NCBI GenBank assembly: GCA_948470475.1
Contig: OX419345.1
Location: 6,393,090 to 6,457,089 of the forward strand
Reading direction: 5' to 3'
Length of the DNA: 64,000 bases
Origin: Galaxea fascicularis
Lineage: Eukaryota; Cnidaria; Anthozoa; Scleractinia; Euphylliidae
Positions 1-13,200 of the stretch are shown one piece after another. The translations under genes and the position numbers were made by a program. The first letter of the stretch is position 1, and each line of letters begins with the position of its first letter. The notes beneath the pieces were generated by a model. The model ran no database searches and was not told the DNA's origin. It worked only from the letters and a program-made list of their open reading frames with translations.

Positions 1-469
1 TGCCCGTTATCTTGAAGCCATGGCCAAAAATGTACTATGGACGACTTTTCCTGCAAAAACTCAACTGATATATTTCTGCTACATTTCAGGGAATGTTTTG
101 GCATGAGTAAAGGTCATTAAGTAGCATTTCTGTGAAGTCTGGGCCGGAAAACAGCAAAACCCTCATGACAGTATCCCTTTAAAGAGAAGCTTAGTTTATG
201 TTTCAGAATTTTGATGACATCTCATGAAAACCACACACATGTTTTTTCTTAGAGAATGCTCTCACCAGTCGGTCGAAAGATTAGGCTACATTCGTGTTTC
301 CTGTAAAACTGTACAAACGATACGAAGGCTTTTATTCCCTTCTCGTAGACATCTCTAAAAGGAATAGAAGAACACTACCATTATTTATGGGCAAACACCT
401 AAATTGAGGAGGGCAGAGGTTTTTTTTTTAGAATTTGGGATCGGAGTGTAAGGCCGAGTCCGTTCTGTC

Positions 470-625
470 GTCCAGTTAGCTCAGTGAGAAAGACCAACGG
501 ACTGCTGAACGGGAGGTCGCAGGCTCAAGTTACTAAGACCATTGGACTGCTGGAGCTGCTGAACGAAAAGTGCGGGTTCAAGTTACTAAGACCGCTGAAA
601 CTGGTGAGCGCGAGGTCACGGACTC
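470..625 (+). repeat. tRNA-derived SINE fragment with reduplicated head
   Basis: An A-box-like TTAGCTCAGTG is followed by three degenerate copies of an anticodon-to-B-box segment. These are GACTGCTGAACGGGAGGTCG, a second ending GTGCGGGTTCAAG, and a third ending GGTCACGGACTCGAG. A true tRNA gene would have one such block and a foldable acceptor stem, which this lacks. It lies left of the last DDX55 exon found. Confidence 0.6.
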
Positions 626-1108
626 GAGCCCTACACCAGTCCACCAATTGGTAAGATAGGTGTGCTCAACATCTGCCACAGTTCTGATGATCGCGTCATT
701 TGCCAGTGACGTTAAATCATTGGCCTCGGAACATTTTGTTGAGGTTTTTTGTGTTATGCACCCATAAATGGTTCGCCCCGTGATGGGTGGAGGGAAGGGG
801 ATGGGGGATTGGATGGAAGACAACCACGGGAATTTGACTCTTAATGTATTCGAGTGGGAATTTGACTCTTAATGGAAAACCTGAAAATGTCATTCCCCTG
901 GGGTTGCGGGCCCCCTCATCCTGGGGCAAATCAATGATACGTGCATTACGTTTATCGCTTGAGAGTAAGAGTAGGATGCCGTTAAGCTTCAATTCGAGCA
1001 ACGATTATACCTGAAATCCTCCCAACTTGTACTACAACAAATATGAGGAGATCAGTGAAGAGATTATGCATACTGATCGCAGACATGCCAGAACTATAAG
1101 TTAGTTAC

Positions 1109-3114
1109 CTATCCTTCGTCGCCATTTTCCGTAGCTTGGGTGTGATGTCTGTAACAGTATCTTGGATCTCAAAGAGCTGAAGAGGGACCTGACACAAAAA
1201 AAATAAAATAAAATAAGATAAATGATGATAGCCTGCAAGCAGGCTCTCATAGGTGATGCGTAATGAGCGACCAAGCCTCGAAAAACGAGCCCGGCCCCTC
1301 ACCGGCTCGCTTCGCTCGTCGCTCGTAACGCATCACCCATGAGAGCCTGCTCACAGGCTGAAATGATGTGCAAGGGCGTCTTACATAAGACGCGGAATCC
1401 TCATAAGGCCTCTCACCGGCGACCGGTTGGCTCAGTGGTAGAGCACCGGACTGCTGTGCGGGAGGTCGGGGGTTCAAGCCCAGGCCGGACCAACACTCAG
1501 GGTCTTTAAATAACTGAGGAGAAAATGCTTCCTTTGTAATGACATCTGCAAATGGTTAGACTTTCTAGTCTTCTCGGATAAGGACGATGAAACCGGAGGT
1601 CCTGTCTCACAGTACCGGTGTGGGACGTTAAAGAACCCACACACTGATCGATGTGATAGTCTATAACTTATTCTGTTCTGGGGGCACCTGTGTTGATCCT
1701 ACTATTCATTCAAATAAAAGTGTAAGCTGCGTGGCTGCAATTTGCGCCTAAAAAGCAGTCTGGCGAAGTCCCCCAAAAAGTGTTGTAAAGCGCTTTGAGC
1801 CCTTTGGTTAAAGGCGCTATATAAATCCTCATCATTATGATTATCATCATTAAATGCCGGGTGGTTTCGCCGACATAGCAGCCTACACACCAAAACTTAT
1901 ACTTTCTCACCAAACATGAATCGATTCGCTCTGACGAAGGGCTAACGCACGAAACGTCAGCTTTTAGAATCCCTGTACGGTGGTCAATTTACATTTATCA
2001 ACTCTGTTGATAATACCAAATTTTTCTTTGTAATGTTTTACATTTTAACGTTGCCTTTTGTTCTTGTAGTTAATTAGCATTTTGCGCACACAATATATTT
2101 AACTTTAAACTTAAGATGACAAAAGATTCTGTTGAAACATGTTTTTAAAAACCATTGTGTTGTTTTTAACAATCTTAAGAGTGTCCCAACATCCAAAGTG
2201 GGTTTATTACATGCGAAAACCATAGAAAATGCGGTCTATTGCCATTGCGCGCTCGAAAACAATAGCCGCCTCACTCCCGTGAAAACCAAAACAACAACAA
2301 AGGCGCGTGAAGTATAAAGAGCAATACTAGGTCTTTAAAATAATTGTACATGGTAACAAGGAGTTAACCGGTACAGTAAACAATAGCTTTTTGACCAGTC
2401 AGAGCGCGCATAGTATCTCAGTTATTTTATAATCAGAGTTGCACGAGATGGTTGCAACGTTCGAGTCTTTAAATTCAATTCTTAACAGCGCAGCTTCCAA
2501 TCGTTAGTAACAAAGAAAATCGTTCACATACTTTCTGGTTTATGGATATGAAGTCTACATAGGATTCTTCATCAGGAAGCAAAAACAGCAAAGCATTGCC
2601 TGAAAAATAAGATGGGATAACTATGGAACACAAAACAAGAAGCAAATTGCATTGCAAATTATTGTTACCTTCTGTAATCCGACATTTACTTCACTCTTCT
2701 GTTACTTAATGTTTTTGAAAAATGACTAGTAACTTGTAATTTTGGTAATGGCGGGAAATTGCATATCAATAATCAATACAAATCTGAAACTCCTGTCCAT
2801 CACAAGAAATCGAGTTGGAGTTCAACTTATAGCAATAAACAAATAAAAACACTTTCGGTTAGCGATTAATTGTGCCTGAGCTCCGGCTGGTTAAAAGAGT
2901 TCACCTAAAAGAATGCTGGGGATTAAGTATTCTTTAGGGTTAACCCTTTAAAACCTAAGATCAAAATTTAAATTCTCGTTTGTTGTCCGTACATCTCCTG
3001 TAGAAGTAGTGGGGAGAAGCAAACTAAACTTGTGTGATTCTCATGACCACTCTGTTTTATAAAGCGCTGAAATTACAACGAGAAATTTGACGCTGATCAC
3101 TCTTAGGATTTAAA

Positions 3115-3153
<39 letters not shown>

Positions 3154-5221
3154 GCGCCCCATTTACGAACTGAACGCCTGGAACAGGCTAGAGGGTTCAA
3201 GAAAACCCTGCTAGCCATTTGAAGATTTTTTGACGTTTTCTGGAGGATAATTTCCATGAAGTTATTGTTATTATTAGCATCGCGCCCCGTTTACTAACTA
3301 ACGCCTGGAACGGGCTAAAGGGAGCAAAAGACACCTGCTAGCCATTTCAAGAGGATAATTTCCATAATCACAGTGGCTTATCCCTGGCCTTCAGTTGAAG
3401 AGAAGAGACGACAGCTCCAGCGGGATCAGTTTACCTTGATTTCCAATTCTTGCCGTTCTTCCACAGCGATGTACAAAGGCACTACAAAACACACGCAAGC
3501 AAAACAGCTTTAGAAGAGAAAATTCTGCAAAAAGGTTTTCAACTTTCTTTCTTTATGTGGTCTGGAAGCTGATGACGACAATATGTAAACACAAAAGTGG
3601 TAGCCACTAGTACGACGCTAAATATTAAGGAAGACAATGAACCACATGCACTACAAATTTCCTGCCCTTGTTTACTGCCACCCAAGGCACAACCACAGAG
3701 GAAAATGAACAAATTAAAGGTTTTGCCAGGGAACGTAACAACTGAATAAGAAACCTTGAGGGGCAGGGATGGTACAGTGGTGACAGCACTCGCCTCCCAC
3801 CAATGTGGCCCTTCACTGACTCGTTTGCTTTCACTGGATCGTTTGGCAACAAGATGATTGATTTCAGTTAAGGTATCAGCCAACCCAACGGGGTCGTCTG
3901 CGCGCGGATCGTTCTAGCGCTCTTTGTTTGAACACAAACCGCATATTTTTTGAAAGCTGAGTAGTCATGCCTACAGCTAATTCCCTTTAAAAGGGAAAAA
4001 ACTTTAATGCGCTTAAAAAAGGAGGAGGTTTTTGTAAAACTAAGTGTTTTCATTCATTAAGTTTCACGCTCACCAAAAACAAACGGAAGAAAACGACTAA
4101 CACGGCTTTCATTTCTTCACACGTTTGCCTAAAAAACCGTGTCTCAGATTTCTCGAAAGCGCGCTCGTTTATTTTTTACAAGCAAATATATTCGGGGATG
4201 AGAAATTATTGCCACCGCCAGTGGAAAATAGGCTATAACTTTAAAATGAAAAGACAAATTAAAATTCGCAGACACGGTTTTGTAGGTGAGCTATCTGACA
4301 ACAATTTGACCAAATGTCAGCCAAATTGATCCAGGGGCTGCCGACTTGGAGTTCAAAATGCATGCACATCTCGCCTAAATTTTGATTTCGAGAAACAAGC
4401 AAAAATAGAATTTCGACCATAATGGGATTAGCGTCAAGCAAAATTGTTGTCGCTCAATAACTTCCCGTACGGAAAACATTTTTTGTGGAAATTTTTTTAA
4501 ATGAAAGCTACTCCCAAGATCTATCGAAACATATAGAAATCCAAAATTATAAAAAACGGTCAATTTTGGGTTGGCTGATACCTTAAATAATTGGTGGACA
4601 AGAGGGAGATCCCTTAAGATTTTTACTTTGGAAAGTATTTGGTCATACTTGGCGCTGCTTGGAGGATCAAACTGAATGACCCAGTCCACCTCTGGGATGT
4701 CCACTCCCCGGGCCATGACATCAGTACACAATAGAATGCCACTGCAACGAAAACAAGTAAAAATAATCAAGAACTGACTAAATAAGATAGATTTGGATCT
4801 TAACAAGTGATAATTGAACCGTGCCATACGAAAGTGCACCTCAGTAACACTCACTTAACTGATCACATCCATAGATTCAAGTTAAAACCACCTTGTGCTG
4901 AATAATAAACAGCATCACAGGAAAGCACTGCTTAGTAGCTTTCAATTGAATGGTCACACCTTGGAATTTTATCCACAGACTCAAAACTTAGAACCACCTT
5001 GTGCCGAATAATAAACAGTATCACAGGAAAGCACTGCTCAGTAGCTTTTAATTGAATGGTCACCCAATAGGATTTTATCCACAGACTCAAAAGTTAGAAC
5101 CACCTTGTGCCGAATAATAAACACTGTCACAGGAAAGCACTGCTTAGTAGCTTTCATTTGAATGGTCACACTTTGGAATTTTATCCACAGACTCAAAACT
5201 TACAACCACCTTGCACTACCA

Positions 5222-5259
<38 letters not shown>

Positions 5260-7206
5260 TGTACTTCACACAGGCAGTCATTGCCTTTGGAAGAATGTCG
5301 ACTATCAGTCGGGTCTTGTCCCACGACCTTACACTTCAAGGACCTTTCTTAAAATGGTAGCCATTTCAGCAAGCGCAGACTTCTCTACTGTTCTGACCCT
5401 ATCCACAACGACCGGTACCATTTTCACCTCTGCTCTCCAAAGCTTAGATATTTCCCTAGATATTTCACCACCATCATCATCTTATACCTTTTAAGCTTGA
5501 TACCAGTTAAATTCTGGTCTATCTATTGTTATTTGGCATACCTTGAAAGCTGTCTAAATGAATCAAACACTTTGTGCCGTTTTGACTTCATTTTTCCATG
5601 GATCGACAATACACGAACATTCGTAAGGAGCCTGAAATACAAATAAAAATTGCCATAAGTTATCAGAAGTAAAAAAAGAAAGTATGCCTTATGTTGTACG
5701 GAAACATGAATTTTTCAGTGAGTAACGCAAAAGTAAACTCGAAAATAATTAGCTCCGAGTTCTTCCAGTGGGAAATGAACCTACAACCGAGCTATTAGAG
5801 AGCCGTGTTAACTAAGAGATTTGACGCAGTTTTCAACTATGCCGTAAAACCTAACCCAAAGCAATTAATCCCACCAATCACTACACACAGAAACAGTACA
5901 ATCAGAACTCGAAGCAATAACATGTGGCCAGCGTGAAGCGCGGAAAAATGCGCGCGTGCAAGTCGCGATTGGTTTGGTTTCCCTTTATAGAGCGTATTTT
6001 CGATTGAGTGTCGTACAACCAAACCAAACTCTAACCAATCACAACAGACCGACACAGTGCAATGAGTCAATCAGAATTCGAAGCAATTACATGTAACCGG
6101 TGCAAAGCGCGGGAAATTGAGCATGCAAGTCGGGATTGGTTTTCGTTTTGCTTCTCATTGGTTAAAAAAGTGCAATGCCTAACAAAAGCAAAGGCAATTT
6201 ACTTTGGATGCTTAATTAATGAAGAGCCGCTCTATTGGTAAAGAAAGTGACGTGAGTTTTGCAAACCAATCACAGAGTAAAGCAGAGCAAAACCAAGCTG
6301 AACAAGTGAGCAATTTACTTTCGATGGTCAATCGAAAACCGCTGTAGATATCTATGTTCAGAACGATAGTTCAGAACTAAGTCCTTCTCAAGATAGGCCC
6401 GGAGCGAGTAAGGAAATGAAGAACAATGCTTGTTCAGAGGTGCCAAAAATACAAGCTCTTGGTTAGTTTTTCTTTGTGTCACAACCGGCGCTTTTCCTTC
6501 AAGAATTCCCGAAAAAAAAACTAAGGAACGTTTTGCAGTTGAAGCTTCAGTTTATAGAATAAGAAAGTCAGAACCACATTGCCTAGCCATAAGCATGATA
6601 AGTGGTACATCATAAGAAACAACTCATTCATAGCTGTTATTTAAATTACCATTCATGTGAAATTCATTACAGTGTCAATTAAGATAGGAGTCACAGACGT
6701 AAACCAGAAATTGATTGCACAAACGGGCTAACAATACTGTAAGTAATTGCGCACGACTTCTTTGAAGATAAATTCAGTCTGTGGGGTCCACAGAGCACTA
6801 ACCTTTCAAGCGCCTTTGAAAAATAGTTGACGCAGGCACATGTGCTGAAAAACACCATATTCTTGTTGGTCTGTGTAGCATAAGATATCAGCATGAACAA
6901 AATGAACAGAATACAGAATAATTATGCGTCTTTGTGAGAACGGTTTTGCTAATGTTTGTCAGCCACTGTGGCTGCCATTTTCATTTACCTTTCTTGCTTT
7001 AAGGAAGGCCACTAAACTGGAGAACTTTTTGTCGCTTTCACACACCTGCAAAGCAATAGTGAAGCACACCATGAGTGGTTCAGACTTTATTTACAAATTC
7101 TCTTCTTCTGAGAGGCGATGTTAAGCATCGCCTAAAGGTTATAACATTGTTATAATATACAAATACATGAAAGATATTTTTGCATCTTCAAATGGGAACT
7201 CGGAAA

Positions 7207-7237
<31 letters not shown>

Positions 7238-10200
7238 TGACGCTCCGAGATCTAGTACGCATGCTCCAACCGCTGAGCTACTGGATACTCTTGTGACGAG
7301 CACGGGTGAAATGTGGGTATAGACTACGACTGCATCACGCAGTCACATAGTCCAATTTAACCATATCTGACTCCTAACTGCATCGCGCAGTCACATCAAG
7401 GCATCACGCAGTCACATTTTAACCAAATATGACTCTTAACTGCATCGCGCAGTCACATTAAGGCATATCTGAGATGTAAAAAACCAACCACCCAAGCGAG
7501 TCATGTGAGAAATACATGAAAGATATTTTTGCATCTTCAAATGGGAACTCGCAAAAAATATAATATACAACACAACTAAAATTTGTTAAACGCGTGACCA
7601 AACGTCACTTACGTAACATTGTTAACAGTTGGCCAAAATGTTTGATCGATGGCCAAACATTCATCCAACAGAAAAAGGACAAGCATGGCGTGCTAACTGT
7701 TTTGAAGCCGGGAACAAAATGTTGCATAACAATGTTATAAAGTTTAGCCGGGGCTTTACATACTGTATGGAGTGAACAGTACGTTTCATTGGCTGATCAA
7801 GAACACTTTTAGTACCTAAATAAATAATAATAATAATAATTGGAACTTATATAGCGCATTTTTCATGCCGAACATGATCAAATGCGCTTTACAATGTATT
7901 TATTCAAATCTTTACAATTCTAAATTATTTACAATTCTCAAATCAAATGAAATCAAATGTTGGTTTTTGGAGAGAGGGGAAAACCGGAGTACCCGGAGAA
8001 AAACCTCTTGGAGCAGAGTAGAGAACCAACAAACTAAACCTAAACACTGGCCTTTACCCCACTTCCATCCTTTTTCCCTTCAAAAACAATAAAAACAAGA
8101 GATGTAAGTGGTAACTTACTGTGTAGAAGTTGCTCAGTGTTGACGGCGTCCTCTGTTCTGACTGATAAGAAAAAATGTTAATACAAATGATGCTAATGGT
8201 CGTGACTTGTCGCCTATCCCTTCATGCTATGGACATTGGAGAAATACCGTCCTGTTTCCTACTTTCACATTAACCAAATGGCGTTCATTGCCTTATTTGA
8301 CAGGCCACCTTCCCAGCTTGGCAACTGTTTTCATAAAATTCAACCAATAAGTCAATAAACAGAATCCCTTGATAAGTGTCTATTTGGTATCTATATACTG
8401 TATACCCCGTTGTTCATAAAGGAGAAGCTGGTCTACAAACTGACCAGCTATTTGTAAAGGTGTCCTCCCTTTTGAGACACGAGTCCATGTGCAAGCAGCA
8501 CTGAGTTGTACAACACACCTTGGATTTTGAGAACTTCTCTCGTACTGTTATTCTGACAGGATTTCTGAGCCCTGCCCTGACAAGAGCCTCTACTTCATCG
8601 GTCTGGGTGGCTGAAAAAAGACCCTGCATAAAAACAAGATAAACGAAAAAACTGCAAAGTTATACTGAGAAGGCACGCTTCAGATAGTTCTGTATCCATA
8701 GTCAGATTAAGGAAGTCTACTTTTGTTTCCAAACTTTTAAATACCACACAAAACAAAGCAATCTTCAATTACCCAGAATTGAAAAGTATAGAAATGTGAA
8801 ACGCCATAATTGTCGCTCTTTTGCTGGTTTGCTGTTAGGATTTCAAATAAAACCTCTGTCACTTACTGTTCTTCTTTGCTTTGGAAGGAAACCCAAAATA
8901 GCATTTATGCTGCAAGGAAGAAATATAATTTGTTTCAGTCACACAAAGTCAAACAGAACTAATTACCAGCAATCAGGGTTCATGCACTTTTCCGAAAACA
9001 AAAATCCCAGGAATTTTCCAGGCCTCAGAGAGTTTTATTTTCCAGCACCCATTGTGCATATTAATTATTGTTCAGTTGCTGGATTGTCCTATGTGGCTGC
9101 TCCTCAATGTGTTTTCAAGAATATATCACATGAGTTAAAAGAATTCCAGGTTTTTCCACTGCCTCAATTGATGCTTAAACTCGTTCATACCAGGACAATT
9201 CAAAGGTTCTTTTGCCATAGAGTACACAAAAAGCTCTCAATAAAGACAAAAAATAAGGAGAGTTTTGTTGATATACCTTGCTTCAAATCCCATGTCAAGT
9301 AATCTGTCAGCCTCATCCAATACTAAAACTTCCTGGTTAAACAATATTAGAAAAACAGTACAGAATAGTTTTGTTTGGATAGAACAGTTTTCAATAATAT
9401 CGAGTGGTGAATTAAGCTGATAATTTTTGCGGTCTATGAAATTCTGGTACAGCCATGGTATAGTGTACATCATGGAAAGTGACAAGGGGTCTTTAAATTG
9501 CTTCATCAATGGTTGGTAACCATGTTCCAAATAAGAAGGGGGTCTCAAGTCAAAAACCCTACAAGGTCAGCTACACAACCCAACAAATAATTATTAACAG
9601 AAACTTTATAATGGTTTGGTGGGAGCAGTTGGAATTCCTTGTTAACACCCTGGCTAAAAAAACTAAATTTGCATCCACTTTTTCATCCAGTAAGAATCAA
9701 CTAAACTAGTAACAAGAAAATCATTTCAGCGTGCTCGCAAGCATTTTGAATCCCTGCACCACAGTTTCCTACACAGTTTCATGTACAATCAACTTAATCA
9801 TCTGATATTGATCTTGTGTGTTCATCCTGTTACATAAACAACAGTCTAGATTTGGTGTGAAAATATCCTTGGATATTTGTCTGTGGACATTACCTGTTCC
9901 AAGAAGGGAACAGTGAGCTCCGAGAAACTAATAATGTCCAAGGACAAAATGACATCCAAGCATATTTTCAAATCCTAATGGAGGCTATAATATTGTGTTT
10001 ATTATGATCCTTCAAATATTTTTTGCAACACACATTTGGGGAATACATTATCAGTGGGTATTCCCCAGATTCAGCTGGGGAATAATATTCAGTCATGTGA
10101 GGTGTTTAGACCAATTGCATGAGAGCAAAAATATTATTTTGATGGATCATAAACCATAACATTATACTCAGTTTTTTTGGTCCAGTTTGATCCAGCTCAT

Positions 10201-13200
10201 GGCCAAGCCTGAAATCACTACTTACCAGTGATCTACAATGTGCTGCCAGATCTAATCCATCTTTTTTCCTTGAAAACAAATCCTCCAATCTTCCTGGAGT
10301 ACCAATAAGTATATGGCCCCTGTGGAGAAATGTGAATTGCATGTTGAAAGTGAAAAAATGTCATTACCGGTAAGTATGGATAAGATTACATTCTGTCACC
10401 TCTAAGGTGGAACTTTTGACTAGTGTTAGATTGTAAAGTACTACTGGATACCTGGTAAAAGTATCACTATTATAATTTATATTACATTAGCTCTATTGCA
10501 CATTCTACAGGCTGCAGCTGTGCATAATTTCTTGCATCCCTAGTTCACACATGCGGTATTTGTGAACAACAACAATGGAAGCAACACAGATGTTTTTAAA
10601 AGTCAAGGGTGCATTTCATTTTGTTAGAACTATCAGGCCAAACAAGCCCAATGGCGACTGCCAGTGTACCAATTTGAATGTACATGTATGTTGCATATTG
10701 GTTATTCACCAGGCCCGAGTTGTTCAAAAGGTGTATAACGCTATCCTGCGGATAAAGCACTATCTATAGGATAGCACAATTGGTTTTGCTATGACTTATC
10801 CACTGGATAGTGATTTATCTGGCCCCAGTTGTTCAAAGGCTGTATAGCCCTATCCACCGGATAAATATCTATCCAGTGGATAGTGCAATTAGCTTTCCCA
10901 ATACGTATCCGCTGGATAGTGATTTATCCAGTGGATAGCGCTATCCAGCATTTGAACAACCAGGGTCTGGTGGATAGCGCTATTCATCGTTTGAATAAAT
11001 GGGGTCTGTTCTTTGAATTTCAATCAAAATAGTGCATTCCACTTCCACATAAGCACTCAAGAAGAATGCATGTGCAGTTGCAGAGAATACCCATACCTCC
11101 CCCCTAAGAAGGTCAATGAAAATTCTAAGGGAGGGGAGGGGGTTGCAAAAGCAAAAATTCTCAAAGAAAAGAATGGAGCTAACTGGAATTTCTGGAGAGG
11201 TGTAAACCAATAATAAACCTTCTGTGGGGGGGGGGGGGGTATGAATATTTTCTGGAACACACAAGAGGTGGAACACTAGCTGTTCAGTATACTACATGTA
11301 CATGTACATTCTTTTAAAAAATAACCCATCCATGGGATGTGGAGGCAGGATGGTCAAGTGGTCTAGGGCATTGGATTTCAACGCAGTGCCCTGGGTTTAA
11401 ATCCCGCTCTGTCCACTAGCTGGTGTTGTTCTGGGTTAGTGCCTGGTTCAACTCCTCGGTCATCCATGTAAATAGCCAACTGGTCTGCCTCCCACCAGTT
11501 GGGATTCTCAACTCTGTTTTTTTCATTTGTATTATTTGTTTCATTGGCCCTGAAAAGCCCCCCTAGAGGAGTGGTCAATCAAGTATTTATTTATTTAACA
11601 ATGATTTTCAATGTTCATTATTCCTACCCTTGTGATTTAAATGCTTGTATATCTTCCATAGGATCCACCCCTCCAATCAGCAGTAATTGCCTGGTAACCA
11701 CACAAAAAGATAAAATAAATTCATACATGCTTCATGGTCATCTACAGTGTACAGTACATGTAATTCATCTACATCTGTAACTCAAGGGCAAGTGAGTATA
11801 CAGTATTACCAAGCCAGTATAATTACTTCAAAGAGTCTGAATCTCACCTGTGTTAATGTTTCATTCACAAAAGGATTCATCTATTTTATCAGTTCTTATT
11901 TTATCAGGGCTGTTGATCACTATAAATTTTTGAAGTTTGTGGGGATATGCAAAAAGTAGTGGGGAATTCCAGCTGTGTTGTTGCATCAGTAGAATGCGTT
12001 TCTATCAAAGAAAATGTCAGTATAAAAATCCCAGTATCAACATGTTTTTTGTCCTCATAGAACTCATATATTTCACATATTGCATTTAGGGTAATTTGCT
12101 TAAATGTTAACTGAAATGATGGCTGGTTATTATTTCCTATATAGTACACTCAACAAAATTACTCAATTCTGATTGGTCGAGAGCAGTACAATTAATCCCA
12201 AGTAATACTCCGTAGGAGTACCTATCAAGTTTCCATGACAACGGCGCATAAGTTCGTAATTTTGTTGAATTTACTATACATGTAAATAAAAAATCACACT
12301 ACCTTCTCGTACAATTCTGGATTAATAGATACTCATGATTTTGAAAGTTCTCAAATTGCACTCACCTAAAGGCTCGTGCAATTTTGAGAACTTTCAAAAT
12401 CACTTGTACCTATTAATCCTTAATTGTACTTGAGGTCGTGCGATTTCCTTTACATATTCTCATGCCCTGTATGCTTGATGAACTAGTGACATAGTAATGA
12501 GAAGATACACAGTGGTCACTACTGGAATCATTGTTCCAGTTAACTTTCAGAGTTAGGGAGTCACGGAAAATTTTTAAGGGGTCATAAGACACGGGTCTTC
12601 CCTAATTTTCTTACTTAACAACTCTGTGTGTCGGGTCAGGGAGCCAGATTTCTCGGGTTTTTGACCCGAGACCCGCTGCTTATCTGGAACACTGGGAATG
12701 TAGAGGGTTAATTCATGACAGCCCTGCTTTATCGTTCTAAATCTTAACTCTGATTACAATATTATTATTTAACAAATTCCATATAATAATTTTTTAAATT
12801 TGTTTTTATTTTTAGACAGCCTACAAATCTGCAATATCGTTATCAAATGACTGCTAAAAGTATTTTTTTCTTTTACAAAGGAACTGACACAATTAACTAA
12901 CAGTAACATTTTCATATTTACACAGTGCAGCCATAAGATTATGGTTTCCTGGGGGGTGGGGGGAGGTGGGGTTAATATGTGAAAAGGAAAGCTAGGTAGC
13001 TGACTAAAAGGCTGCTGAAAGGCTGTTGATGTTGCAAAATATCATTCAAAGTTTCCACAGTAGTATGGTAAGATTTTCCAGACAAAATTGATGTGAAAAT
13101 ATGCTAGTGCTTTCAATCTTTTCCCTAAGCCTAATTATAGTTTTAAAAAAGGATATTGTTTATGTAATTAGTTAATCAATTCAGTTTTTCATTTATTTTG

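Noticed and set aside
1..1108. Remaining C-terminal exons of DDX55
   Set aside because: I read the minus strand for the expected conserved region after the last exon and found neither a matching peptide nor a plausible acceptor. The exons probably lie outside the window.
1420..1495. Genuine tRNA gene
   Set aside because: A and B boxes are present, but the sequence continues into a SINE body and tail that recur elsewhere, and the arms do not give a clean cloverleaf.
7213..7287. Genuine tRNA gene on the minus strand
   Set aside because: The boxes are good, but it is embedded in a duplicated repeat block and the anticodon arm is irregular.
7331..7460. CRISPR-like array of GCATCRCGCAGTCACAT units
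   Set aside because: Units are short, unevenly spaced and inside an animal intron. It is an ordinary tandem repeat.
11343..11410. Genuine tRNA-Leu gene
   Set aside because: The head is tRNA-like, but the body that follows is a SINE body and no 3' acceptor stem pairs.
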